From the NCBI RefSeq assembly GCF_021538675.1, contig NZ_JAJUKH010000001.1, positions 744,001 to 808,000 of the forward strand: 64,000 nt of DNA, written 5' to 3'. The position numbers were made by a program, and so were the translations under genes. The notes under the pieces are model-generated. The model was not told the DNA's origin. It worked only from the letters and a program-made list of their open reading frames with translations, and did not search any database. The stretch's first letter is position 1, and every line of letters begins with the position of its first letter. Of this stretch, positions 1 to 7,317 are shown one piece after another. This stretch comes from Paenarthrobacter sp. AR 02. GTDB taxonomy: Bacteria > Actinomycetota > Actinomycetes > Actinomycetales > Micrococcaceae.

Positions 1-1
1 A

Positions 2-406
2 TCCTACGATGACATCGACGGCGGCTACAGCAACGAAGCCATGGAGCTGATGACCGGAAAGTCCGCGGATAAGGACGGGGAGCTGAACCTGGACGACATC
101 GAGGACAAACTTTCGGACGGCAAAGCGGTCTCCGTAGGCACCGAAGATGTGAAAGACGACGACTTCGACTGGTTCTGGGAATCTGAAGAGGTCAACCGCA
201 CAGATGTGGTCCCCAACCACGCGTACATGGTGGTGGATGTGAAAACCAACGACGACGGCCAGAAGGTCATCGTGCTGGCCAACCCATGGGGGCCTTCAGG
301 CGGTTACATGGAGGGCGATAGCGACCACAAGTCCGGGACGCTGGAACTGACCGAAGATGAGTACAAGGAAAACTTCGATTCCGTGTACTCCGTGGATGTG
401 AAATAG
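2..406 (+). CDS. Calpain-family cysteine protease, C-terminal part (5' truncated by window edge)
   Basis: The reading frame is open from base 2, so the gene begins outside the window. The visible 134 residues look like the second half of a papain-fold C2 (calpain) protease. An SYDDIDGGYSNEAMELMTG-type stretch is followed by NHAYMVVDV, which would carry the catalytic His, and by LANPWG, which would carry the catalytic Asn; the catalytic Cys would lie upstream. The acidic composition and C-terminal position resemble bacterial calpain domains that end larger exported or toxin-like proteins (family knowledge). Whether this one is exported cannot be seen. A small gene follows within 10 bp and is probably co-transcribed. 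Confidence 0.72.
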   Translation, partial: SYDDIDGGYSNEAMELMTGKSADKDGELNLDDIEDKLSDGKAVSVGTEDVKDDDFDWFWESEEVNRTDVVPNHAYMVVDVKTNDDGQKVIVLANPWGPSGGYMEGDSDHKSGTLELTEDEYKENFDSVYSVDVK

Positions 407-414
407 GGATGACC

Positions 415-678
415 ATGGAACAGCTGGTAACCGTGAAGCAAGGAATGCAGCCCACCTTCGACGGCGTGCATGTAGGCGTGGTGAAGATCGGCATCGCGGA
501 AGGAGCTCCTGCCGTGCAGTTCTGGATCCGGACGGCAGAGGAGGAACGGAAGCAGGCCTTCCGGGAGGGCCAGTCCGTCACCCTGCCCGGCGCGGGGATC
601 CTCACCGTCACCGGGATCCAGCCCGACGACGACTCGGCCCTCGCCTCGGTGACGTTGAAGTACGACGCCGGGACGTAA
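415..678 (+). CDS. Small hypothetical protein downstream of calpain-like protease
   Basis: An 87-residue soluble protein with no signal peptide or membrane segment. I do not recognise its family. The ATG at 415 is preferred because AGGG lies 6 nt upstream, overlapping the protease stop; ATG 409 is the alternative. Tight coupling to a protease that resembles toxin-type calpains makes an inhibitor or immunity-like partner possible, but this is only context. Its last codons and TAA stop fall inside the first copy of a 32-bp tandem repeat (from 670), so the C-terminus DAGT is repeat-encoded. Confidence 0.6.
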   Translation: MEQLVTVKQGMQPTFDGVHVGVVKIGIAEGAPAVQFWIRTAEEERKQAFREGQSVTLPGAGILTVTGIQPDDDSALASVTLKYDAGT

Positions 679-823
679 GAGAGCGTCACCCCCAAACAGG
701 CGGGACGTGAGCGAGCGTCACGCCCAAACAGTCGGGACGTGAGAGAGCGTTACCCCCAAACAGGCGGGATGTGAGAGAGCGTTACCCCCAAGCAGGCGGG
801 ACGTGAGAGAGCGTCAGGCTTTG
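670..823. repeat. 32-bp tandem repeat array A1 (4.6 copies)
   Basis: Copies start at 670, 702, 734, 766 and 798, an exact 32-bp period. The conserved core is GGGACGTGAGAGAGCGTC, followed by about 14 looser bases ending CAAACAGGC. The first copy supplies the TAA stop of the upstream + gene, and the last copy supplies the TGA stop of the - strand transaminase at 814. The same unit recurs at 21048 and 51100. Confidence 0.95.
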
Positions 824-1908
824 GCGAGGGCCTCTTTCAGGGCGCCCAGCACCAGTGTCACCGACGCACTGTTGGCGTTGGGGCCCATCATGCCGATCCG
901 CCACACCGTGTCCGCGTATTCCCCCACCCCAGAGCCAATTTCCATGCTGAAGTGCTTCAAAAGGTAGGCGCGCACGGCAGCCGAGTTCACGCCGTCGGGC
1001 ACTTTGACGGTGGTGAGGCTCGGCAACCGGGAACCTTCGGCGGCGAACAGTTCCAGCCCCATCTCCTGCAGCCCGTTCTGCAACGCGTCACCAGCGGCGC
1101 GATGCCGGGCCTGAACAACGTCCAGCCCTTCGGCGAGGATGCGGTCCAATGCAGCTTCCAGGCCGGCGATCATGGTGACCGGCGCTGTGTGGTGGTAGGT
1201 CCGGGCACCGCTGGCCGCGCCGACGTAGCCACCGAGCAGCCCAATATCGAGGTACCAGGAACGCGGATCCTTGACGCGGCGTTCGAACGCGCGGTCGGAC
1301 ACCGTGAACGGCGACAATCCCGGCGGGACGCCTAAGCACTTCTGCGTGCCCGCGTATCCGACGTCGATCCCCCAGTCGTCTGCCAGGAGCTCCAACCCAC
1401 CGATCGATGTGACGGCGTCCGTAATCAGGAGAGCGTCGCCCTTTCCGGCACCGAGGGCGGCGATGTCGGAGATCACGCCTACGGACGTCTCTGCGTGGAC
1501 CGCCGCGATCACTTTCGGATGAGGGTGTGCCGAGAGGACCCTGTCAGCATCGATGGGCTGCCCCCATTCGTGATCGACGCGGACCACTGTTGCCCCGCAT
1601 CGTCGGGCGACCTCACACATCCGCGCCCCGAAAAGGCCGTTGACAGCGATCACTGCCACGTCGCCGTCGGACACGGTGTTCACGAAAGCCGCTTCCATCC
1701 CGCCAGAACCAGTAGCGCTCAATGGCAGCGTTCGCGCATTGGTGGTCCCCCACACTGTACGGAGGCCCTCGCAGGTGTGGTCCAGACGCTCGATGAACAC
1801 TGGGTCCAGGTGGCCTAGCACGGGGTACGCCAAGGCGGCCATGGCTTCGGGGTAGCAATTGCTCGGGCCGGGACCGAACAGGAACCTGGACGTCAGAATG
1901 TCTGGCAT
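814..1908 (-). CDS. PLP-dependent aminotransferase, alanine/ureidoglycine-glyoxylate type (class V)
   Basis: A 364-residue class V aminotransferase of the AGXT/serine-glyoxylate family. It opens with FLFGPGPSNCYPEAM and GHLDPVF, the usual N-terminal signature, then has a glycine-rich TGSGGMEAAF segment. DAVTSIGG supplies the PLP-binding Asp and GTQKCLG the Schiff-base Lys. The start at 1908 is chosen over an upstream ATG because AAGGAG lies 6 nt before it and family homology starts here. The nearby uraD-uraH pair suggests (S)-ureidoglycine-glyoxylate transamination (PucG type) in purine ring breakdown; alanine-glyoxylate transaminase is the alternative. The stop codon lies in a repeat copy. 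Confidence 0.82.
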   Translation of the reverse strand: MPDILTSRFLFGPGPSNCYPEAMAALAYPVLGHLDPVFIERLDHTCEGLRTVWGTTNARTLPLSATGSGGMEAAFVNTVSDGDVAVIAVNGLFGARMCEVARRCGATVVRVDHEWGQPIDADRVLSAHPHPKVIAAVHAETSVGVISDIAALGAGKGDALLITDAVTSIGGLELLADDWGIDVGYAGTQKCLGVPPGLSPFTVSDRAFERRVKDPRSWYLDIGLLGGYVGAASGARTYHHTAPVTMIAGLEAALDRILAEGLDVVQARHRAAGDALQNGLQEMGLELFAAEGSRLPSLTTVKVPDGVNSAAVRAYLLKHFSMEIGSGVGEYADTVWRIGMMGPNANSASVTLVLGALKEALAKA

Positions 1909-2059
1909 GTGGAACTCCTTCAGCTGGTAGTGGTCATTCTGCCCCAGCGTGGTGGGAGGCGCGAACCGCAGCTTCCCTGAACGCATCCCCAGGATCGCCC
2001 AAGGTGAAAATGCTAAGGTTGCTCACCAATGCGGAGGCCGCCACGGAAAGGGGACAAGA

Positions 2060-2890
2060 GTGACGACTGAAGGGCAGAAGCAACCGGAAGCCGGCGTCCA
2101 GGGCGAAGTAAGCCAGGACCGCTTCGTTGCCGGACAGGACCTGACGCGCTGGAAATCCCCGATCGGGCGCACCTTGGCCAGGGGCGCCGAGTGGATCACC
2201 AGGCTCCTCGGCCCCTATGCAGCGCTCATCATCACGCTGGTCGTGGGCCTTGCGGTGGCATTGTCGTTGGCCCTGGTTTTCGGCGAGGTCTATGAATCGG
2301 TCACAGAAGCCAATGGCGTTGCAGGCCTGGACCATCCAGCACTTGATGCAGCCAAGACGGTCCGTTCCCCCGCCTTGGATGTTGCGATCACTGCTTACAC
2401 AAACATCGGTGGCACTGTGGGAATGCCCATCATTGCCGTGGTGATCATGATTTTCCTGGCCGTGCGCAGGAAGTCCTGGACACCGGTCATCCTTATGCTT
2501 GCCGCCGGGCTCGGCTCACTGCTCATCACCGTCCTCGGCAAGCCGCTCTTTGGCCGCACCCGACCGGACCTCGCCGACGCCATCCCGCCATACGAGCACT
2601 CGCCCTCATTTCCCAGCGGACACTCCCTGAACTCCCTGGTGATCGCGGGAATCGTCGCGTACCTGGTCATCCTGAGGGTCAAGACCCTGCGCGCGCGGGT
2701 CATCACCGTGGCGGTGGCGGCGGCGTTTGCCATCACCATGGGCCTGAGCCGCGTCTACCTTGGCCATCACTGGCTGACCGATGTCCTGGCGGCCTGGGCC
2801 ATTGGCATCTCGTGGCTGGCGCTGGTCATCACGGCCCATCGCCTCTATCTGACCGTGCGCACGAGACGCCACACCGCGGTAGTCTCTTGA
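2060..2890 (+). CDS. PAP2-family membrane phosphatase
   Basis: A 276-residue integral membrane phosphatidic-acid-phosphatase-type enzyme. The three PAP2 motifs are present in order: KPLFGRTRP, PSFPSGHS and SRVYLGHHWLTD. They contain the conserved Lys/Arg, the Ser-Gly-His and the nucleophilic His with its Asp. Five to six hydrophobic helices surround them. I chose GTG 2060, preceded by AAAGGGGAC, over the longer ATG 1949 frame because the extra 37 residues are polar and read into the divergent promoter region. Likely substrates are lipid phosphates or undecaprenyl pyrophosphate at the outer membrane face. A TTGACA box overlaps its stop codon and may serve the next gene. Confidence 0.88.
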   Translation: MTTEGQKQPEAGVQGEVSQDRFVAGQDLTRWKSPIGRTLARGAEWITRLLGPYAALIITLVVGLAVALSLALVFGEVYESVTEANGVAGLDHPALDAAKTVRSPALDVAITAYTNIGGTVGMPIIAVVIMIFLAVRRKSWTPVILMLAAGLGSLLITVLGKPLFGRTRPDLADAIPPYEHSPSFPSGHSLNSLVIAGIVAYLVILRVKTLRARVITVAVAAAFAITMGLSRVYLGHHWLTDVLAAWAIGISWLALVITAHRLYLTVRTRRHTAVVS

Positions 2891-3001
2891 CACCAGAGTG
2901 ATCTCTCGGCTTAACTAAATTACGTATGCTGAAATAACAGTTCCATGATGCGGAAGCAGAAGTACTGTGCTTCCTCCTGCTGAACAGCAGGGGTTCCGCA
3001 T
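2887..3001 (+). promoter_or_regulatory. Candidate promoter, TTCC-N7-GGAA operator and nested hairpins ahead of uraD
   Basis: TTGACA at 2887-2892 overlaps the upstream stop, with TAACTA or TATGCT (2925-2930) as possible -10 boxes. TTCC-N7-GGAA at 2941-2955 resembles operators of IclR-type ureide regulators. ATGCGGAA (2948-2955) and TTCCGCAT (2994-3001) form an outer 8-bp stem enclosing CCTGCTG/CAGCAGG (2976-2991). GGAAGCA/TGCTTCC (2952-2974) would compete with the outer stem. Confidence 0.4.
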
Positions 3002-3044
3002 AGCCCACACCATGGATGCCAGCATTTGCCTGAGGATGACAAGC

Positions 3045-3554
3045 ATGGAGCTTGCAGTATTCAACAGCCTTGAGCGGGACGAGGCCATCAAGACCCTGAC
3101 GCCCTGCCTGGATATCAGCCGCTGGGTCGAAACAATCGTCGACGCCCGCCCCTTCGCCAATGTGGACGATTTATTGGCCCACGCCAACAAAGCTGCCCAC
3201 CCCTTCACTCCGGCCGAGGTGGAGTCCGCCATGGCCCACCACCCCCGGATCGGCGAACGCCCCAAGGCACAAACCACCGAGGCCGCAATGTCGCGTTCGG
3301 AGCAAGCCGGAGTTGACCCCGGCGACAACCAGACAACAGCGGCCCTGGCCGAGGGGAACCGTGCCTACGAGGAAAAGTTCGGCAGGGTTTTCCTGATCCG
3401 CGCCGCAGGCCGCAGCGCTGAGGAAATCCTCGCCACGCTGCAGGAACGCATTACCCACACACCCGAAGAAGAAGACACAATCGTGGCCGGCCAGCTGCGG
3501 GAGATCGCACTGTTGCGCCTCTCCGGACTGGTCAGCGAAGGAGTCAACGCATGA
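3045..3554 (+). CDS. uraD: 2-oxo-4-hydroxy-4-carboxy-5-ureidoimidazoline (OHCU) decarboxylase
   Basis: A 169-residue all-alpha OHCU decarboxylase. It converts OHCU to (S)-allantoin in urate degradation. The family hallmark HPRIGER is present, and the N-terminus MELAVFNSLERDEAIKTL and CLDISRW match the usual start. ATG 3045 is therefore chosen; GAGGA sits 8 nt upstream, and the longer frame from 2967 would run through the hairpin-rich leader. Its stop overlaps the uraH start (ATGA), so the two are translationally coupled. No uricase gene is visible in the window. Confidence 0.9.
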   Translation: MELAVFNSLERDEAIKTLTPCLDISRWVETIVDARPFANVDDLLAHANKAAHPFTPAEVESAMAHHPRIGERPKAQTTEAAMSRSEQAGVDPGDNQTTAALAEGNRAYEEKFGRVFLIRAAGRSAEEILATLQERITHTPEEEDTIVAGQLREIALLRLSGLVSEGVNA

Positions 3555-3892
3555 GCGTTTCGCAGGTAACAACCCACATCCTCGACACCGGTTCGGGTCG
3601 CCCGGCGGCGGGTGTCGCCGTCGTACTTTACGTCCGCGAAGGCGACGACTGGACCTTGGTGGCGAAGGGCGAAACGGACGCCGACGGCCGCATCAAGACC
3701 CTCGGCCCCGAGCGGATTCCCGGCGGTGCCTACCGGCTGAACTTCGCCACGGGCGCCTACTACGAAGGCCTCGGCACGGAGACGTTCTTCCCCGAAGTGG
3801 ACCTGAACTTCACAGTTTCCGACGCCGGCGAGCACTACCACGTGCCCCTGCTGCTGAGCCCGTTCGCGTTCTCTACGTACCGCGGCAGCTAA
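3551..3892 (+). CDS. uraH: 5-hydroxyisourate hydrolase (transthyretin-like)
   Basis: A 113-residue transthyretin-related protein that hydrolyses 5-hydroxyisourate to OHCU, the step just before UraD. The N-terminal HILDTGSGRPA motif and the C-terminal YRGS tetrapeptide are both intact, and these define the hydrolase as opposed to true transthyretin. Length is normal. It overlaps uraD by 4 bp and is followed by a very large perfect hairpin, which probably ends the transcript. Confidence 0.95.
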   Translation: MSVSQVTTHILDTGSGRPAAGVAVVLYVREGDDWTLVAKGETDADGRIKTLGPERIPGGAYRLNFATGAYYEGLGTETFFPEVDLNFTVSDAGEHYHVPLLLSPFAFSTYRGS

Positions 3893-3897
3893 CCCAC

Positions 3898-3966
3898 CCC
3901 CGCCGAGTTGCCAGTTAATGCCAATGTTCCCCCGGAACATTGGCATTAACTGTCGTATCGGCGGGG
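3898..3966. terminator. 69-bp giant palindrome after uraH
   Basis: Two perfect 19-bp arms (3912-3930 and 3934-3952) enclose a 3-nt loop. A second 9-bp pair, CCCCGCCGA (3898-3906) and TCGGCGGGG (3958-3966), lies outside a small internal loop. There is no U-tract. It probably blocks or stabilises the uraH 3' end, and it may be a REP-like repeat. Confidence 0.75.
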
Positions 3967-3971
3967 AACGG

Positions 3972-3977
3972 TAGGCT
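3972..3977 (+). promoter_or_regulatory. TAGGCT -10 box, leaderless-type, for the gene at 3985
   Basis: TAGGCT ends 7 nt before the ATG, so transcription would start at or within 1-2 nt of the start codon. There is no ribosome binding site. Confidence 0.55.
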
Positions 3978-3984
3978 TTAACAC

Positions 3985-4317
3985 ATGGCTTCAAAGGACA
4001 CCACCCCCAACTCCGCCCGCCGCGAAATCACGGTTCGGCGGGCACCCAAGTTCGTACCCTTCATGATTCTGGGCGCGGTGGTGGGCGCAATCGTGGCCGC
4101 GATCATCGCCTACGGCCGCCCGGCGGACCCCGCCTTCGACGCCAGCACCGTCTTTGGTTTCTTCCTGATCGTCTGCGCCGGCGGCGGCGTGATCGTGTTC
4201 TCGATCCTCGCCCTGGTCCTGGACCGCGTGAGCGTCAAGCGCTCGCAGCGCGCCGTGGTGGAAGCCGTTCCGGATTCGGTTCCGGATGAAGGCCCGGAGC
4301 ACGACGACGTCCGCTAA
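3985..4317 (+). CDS. Small two-helix membrane protein upstream of purF
   Basis: A 110-residue protein with a basic, Ser/Thr-rich N-terminus, two hydrophobic helices (about residues 27-43 and 57-81) and a charged, acidic C-terminal tail. The topology suggests both ends face the cytoplasm. I do not recognise a catalytic motif. The start lies 7 nt behind a TAGGCT box with no Shine-Dalgarno sequence. It precedes purF on the same strand but is separated by 135 bp with its own weak terminator, so a functional link to purine synthesis is not shown. Confidence 0.7.
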   Translation: MASKDTTPNSARREITVRRAPKFVPFMILGAVVGAIVAAIIAYGRPADPAFDASTVFGFFLIVCAGGGVIVFSILALVLDRVSVKRSQRAVVEAVPDSVPDEGPEHDDVR

Positions 4318-4319
4318 GT

Positions 4320-4340
4320 CGGGCGATTAAGCCCGCCTTT
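4320..4340 (+). terminator. Weak terminator-like hairpin
   Basis: CGGGC (4320-4324) and GCCCG (4331-4335) are followed by CCTTT. The stem is short, so termination is uncertain. A TAGGCT box near 4408 could start the purF transcript. Confidence 0.3.
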
Positions 4341-4452
4341 CGCCGGGGAAGCCTTGTGAGACGCATCGCATTTTTCCCGTAACGGCCCTGTTCCCGGGGT
4401 CACATAGGCTGCGGGGGAACCTACCACGGCCACAACATGAGACAATCGACCA

Positions 4453-6084
4453 GTGGCACGTGGCGACGGAAAACTTTCTCATGATCTTCTCCCTGGCGAA
4501 AAGGGCCCCCAGGACGCTTGTGGCGTCTTCGGGGTTTGGGCTCCCGGTGAAGAAGTAGCAAAACTCACCTATTACGGGCTGTATGCGCTGCAGCACCGCG
4601 GACAAGAATCGGCTGGTATTGCTACCAGTGACGGCAAGCGCATCAATGTCTATAAAGACATGGGCCTTGTGTCCCAGGTCTTCGACGAGACAACCCTGAA
4701 CACCCTGACCGGGCACCTGGCCGTTGGCCACTGCCGATACTCCACCACCGGTGCAAGCCACTGGGCCAACGCGCAGCCAACCCTGGGTGCGACCGCAACC
4801 GGCACGGTTGCACTGGCCCACAACGGCAACCTGACCAACACGGCTGAACTCCGGGAAATGATCCTTGAGCGCAACGATGGCCAGCTGACCGGTGAAATGA
4901 AGCAGGGAAACACCTCTGACACCGCACTGGTGACCGCACTCCTTGAGGGCGAAGAAGGCAAGACCCTGGAGCAGACCGCACTGGAGCTGCTGCCCAAGAT
5001 CAAGGGTGGCTTCTGCTTCGTCTTCATGGACGAGGGAACGCTCTACGCAGCCCGCGACACGTACGGCATCCGCCCGCTGTGCCTGGGCCGCCTGGACCGT
5101 GGCTGGGTGGTCGCTTCCGAGCAGGCCGGCCTTGCCACCGTTGGTGCGAGCTTCATCCGCGAGATCGAACCCGGCGAATTCATTGCCATCGACGAGGACG
5201 GCGTCCGTTCGCAGCGCTTCGCTGAGGCTACCCCCGCCGGCTGCGTCTTCGAATACGTCTACCTTGCCCGCCCGGACGCTGCCATTGCCGGCCGCTCCGT
5301 GTACGAGGCCCGTGTTGAGATGGGCCGCCAGTTGGCCCGCGAAAACACGCACGAGGCCGATCTGGTCATCCCCGTTCCGGAATCGGGTACCCCTGCGGCT
5401 GTTGGTTACGCCGAACAGTCGGGCATCCCGTTCGCTCACGGCTTCGTCAAGAACGCCTACGTTGGCCGTACCTTTATCCAGCCCTCGCAGACCCTGCGCC
5501 AGCTGGGTATCCGCCTGAAGCTCAACGCCTTGGAATCGGTGATCCGTGGCAAGCGCATTGTGGTGGTGGACGACTCGATCGTCCGCGGCAACACGCAGCG
5601 CGCAATCGTCCGGATGCTCCGCGAAGCCGGCGCTGCAGCGGTGCACGTGAAGATCTCCTCCCCGCCGGTTCAGTGGCCCTGCTTCTACGGCATCGACTTC
5701 GCGTCCCGCGCGGAGCTGATCGCCAACGGCGCAACCATCGAGGAGATTTCCCAGGCCATCGGCGCTGACTCGCTGGCCTACATCTCCGAGGATGGCATGA
5801 TCGGCGCCACCCAGCAGCCGCGCGAACGCCTGTGCACGGCCTGCTTTACGGGCAAGTACCCGATTGAGCTGCCACATGCGGACAAGCTGGGCAAGAACCT
5901 GCTGGAGCGCACGGACCTGGGCGGGCTGGAACCGGCCGCTGAGTCCGAGTCCGTGGACGACTCCGAGGATCCGGCCGAGAAGCCCGGTGCCACAGGCTGC
6001 GATCCGGGACCCGACGCCGAATTCGAAAACCTCCTTACCGACGCTGATCGTTTGACCGACGCCGACAAGAAAGAGTCTGTATGA
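4453..6084 (+). CDS. purF: Amidophosphoribosyltransferase
   Basis: A 543-residue PurF, which makes 5-phosphoribosylamine from PRPP and glutamine, the first step of purine synthesis. After a 22-residue propeptide the Ntn nucleophile is Cys23 in ACGVFGVW. The glutaminase domain is followed by a phosphoribosyltransferase domain with the PRPP loop VVVDDSIVRGNT. Cysteines in CVFEYVY and RLCTACFTG fit the [4Fe-4S] cluster of the Bacillus-type enzyme. The start is GTG at 4453 without a good ribosome site; the propeptide length supports it. The C-terminal acidic tail of about 70 residues is longer than usual. It overlaps purM by 4 bp. Confidence 0.96.
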   Translation: MARGDGKLSHDLLPGEKGPQDACGVFGVWAPGEEVAKLTYYGLYALQHRGQESAGIATSDGKRINVYKDMGLVSQVFDETTLNTLTGHLAVGHCRYSTTGASHWANAQPTLGATATGTVALAHNGNLTNTAELREMILERNDGQLTGEMKQGNTSDTALVTALLEGEEGKTLEQTALELLPKIKGGFCFVFMDEGTLYAARDTYGIRPLCLGRLDRGWVVASEQAGLATVGASFIREIEPGEFIAIDEDGVRSQRFAEATPAGCVFEYVYLARPDAAIAGRSVYEARVEMGRQLARENTHEADLVIPVPESGTPAAVGYAEQSGIPFAHGFVKNAYVGRTFIQPSQTLRQLGIRLKLNALESVIRGKRIVVVDDSIVRGNTQRAIVRMLREAGAAAVHVKISSPPVQWPCFYGIDFASRAELIANGATIEEISQAIGADSLAYISEDGMIGATQQPRERLCTACFTGKYPIELPHADKLGKNLLERTDLGGLEPAAESESVDDSEDPAEKPGATGCDPGPDAEFENLLTDADRLTDADKKESV

Positions 6085-7244
6085 CCTCCGCAACCCCCGC
6101 CGCTGACAGCGCCCAGAATGCAAACGCCATCACTTACGCTTCTGCAGGTGTCGACGTCGAAGCGGGAGACCGCGCCGTCGAACTCATGAAGGACGCCGTC
6201 AAGGCGACCCACAACAACTCGGTGATTGGCGGCGTCGGCGGTTTCGCTGGCCTGTACGACGTCTCGAAGCTGCTGACCTACAAGAAGCCGCTGCTCGCCA
6301 CGTCCACTGACGGCGTGGGCACCAAGGTGGCAATCGCCCAGGCCATGGACATCCACGACACCATCGGTTTCGACCTGGTGGGCATGGTGGTGGACGACAT
6401 CGTGGTGGTTGGCGCTGAGCCGCTGTACATGACCGATTACATCGCCTGCGGCAAGGTTGTCCCGGAGCGCATCGCCGACATCGTGCGCGGTATCGCTGCT
6501 GCGTGTTCTGTTGCCGGCACCGCCCTTGTGGGCGGCGAAACCGCTGAGCACCCTGGCCTCCTTGGTGAGCACGAGTACGACGTCGCCGGTGCCGCTACCG
6601 GTGTTGTGGAAGCCGATGCCCTGCTTGGCCCAGACCGTGTCCGCGCCGGCGACGTCGTGATCGGCATGGCATCCTCCGGCCTGCACTCCAACGGCTACTC
6701 CTTGGTCCGCCGCGTCATCAACCACGCTGGTTGGGCATTGGACCGCCAGGTTTCCGAGCTCGGCCGTACGCTGGGCGAGGAGCTCCTTGAGCCGACCCGC
6801 GTCTACGCAGCCGACTGCCTGGACCTCGCACGCACCTTCCCGCTCACGGGTGGCGCCGCCGTTCACGGCTTCAGCCACGTGACCGGTGGCGGCCTGGCCG
6901 CCAACCTGGCCCGCGTCCTCCCGCAGGGCCTGGTTGCCACGGTTGACCGCAACACCTGGGAACTGCCTGCCATCTTCAAGCTGGTTTCCGAGCTCGGCAA
7001 CGTTCCCCTGGCCGACCTGGAGCGCACCCTGAACCTCGGCGTGGGCATGATCGCCATCGTGTCCCCCGAAGTTGCCGACGCTGCCGTCGGCCGCCTCAAT
7101 GACCGCGGACTGCCGTCGTGGGTCATGGGTACGGTTTCGGCTGACTCTGAGTTGACCTCATTCGACAAGACCGGCCCTGACTACGTCCAGGGTGCCAAGG
7201 GTGTCGACGGCGGCGCTGTCCGTTTGGTGAACGCGTACGCCTAG
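6081..7244 (+). CDS. purM: Phosphoribosylformylglycinamidine cyclo-ligase
   Basis: A 387-residue AIR synthetase that closes FGAM to AIR with ATP in purine biosynthesis. Typical PurM segments are visible: GVDVEAGDRAVELM, the glycine-rich GGVGGFAGLYD, STDGVGTKV, VDDIVVVGAEPLYMTDYIACGK and ASSGLHSNGYSLVR. An N-terminal extension of about 20 residues precedes the core. The ATG overlaps the purF stop (ATGA), so translation is coupled. A near-ideal intrinsic terminator follows 10 bp after the stop. Confidence 0.96.
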   Translation: MTSATPAADSAQNANAITYASAGVDVEAGDRAVELMKDAVKATHNNSVIGGVGGFAGLYDVSKLLTYKKPLLATSTDGVGTKVAIAQAMDIHDTIGFDLVGMVVDDIVVVGAEPLYMTDYIACGKVVPERIADIVRGIAAACSVAGTALVGGETAEHPGLLGEHEYDVAGAATGVVEADALLGPDRVRAGDVVIGMASSGLHSNGYSLVRRVINHAGWALDRQVSELGRTLGEELLEPTRVYAADCLDLARTFPLTGGAAVHGFSHVTGGGLAANLARVLPQGLVATVDRNTWELPAIFKLVSELGNVPLADLERTLNLGVGMIAIVSPEVADAAVGRLNDRGLPSWVMGTVSADSELTSFDKTGPDYVQGAKGVDGGAVRLVNAYA

Positions 7245-7254
7245 AGCGCATCTG

Positions 7255-7297
7255 AAAAGAGCGGCCCTGCAGTTTCGAACTGCAGGGCCGCTCTTTT
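7255..7297. terminator. Strong bidirectional intrinsic terminator
   Basis: Perfect 20-bp arms (7255-7274 and 7278-7297) around a TCG loop, with A4 on one side and T4 plus TTGTT on the other. It ends purM (+) and the VOC operon (-). Confidence 0.95.
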
Positions 7298-7317
7298 GTT
7301 GTTCGCCAGCTTCCCAA

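Noticed and set aside
3045..3892. Complete urate-to-allantoin operon
   Set aside because: uraD and uraH are present but no uricase or allantoinase gene lies in the window.
4327..6123. 598-codon open frame on the - strand over purF
   Set aside because: It is the shadow of purF in high-GC DNA; purF has all catalytic motifs and the antisense product looks like nothing known.
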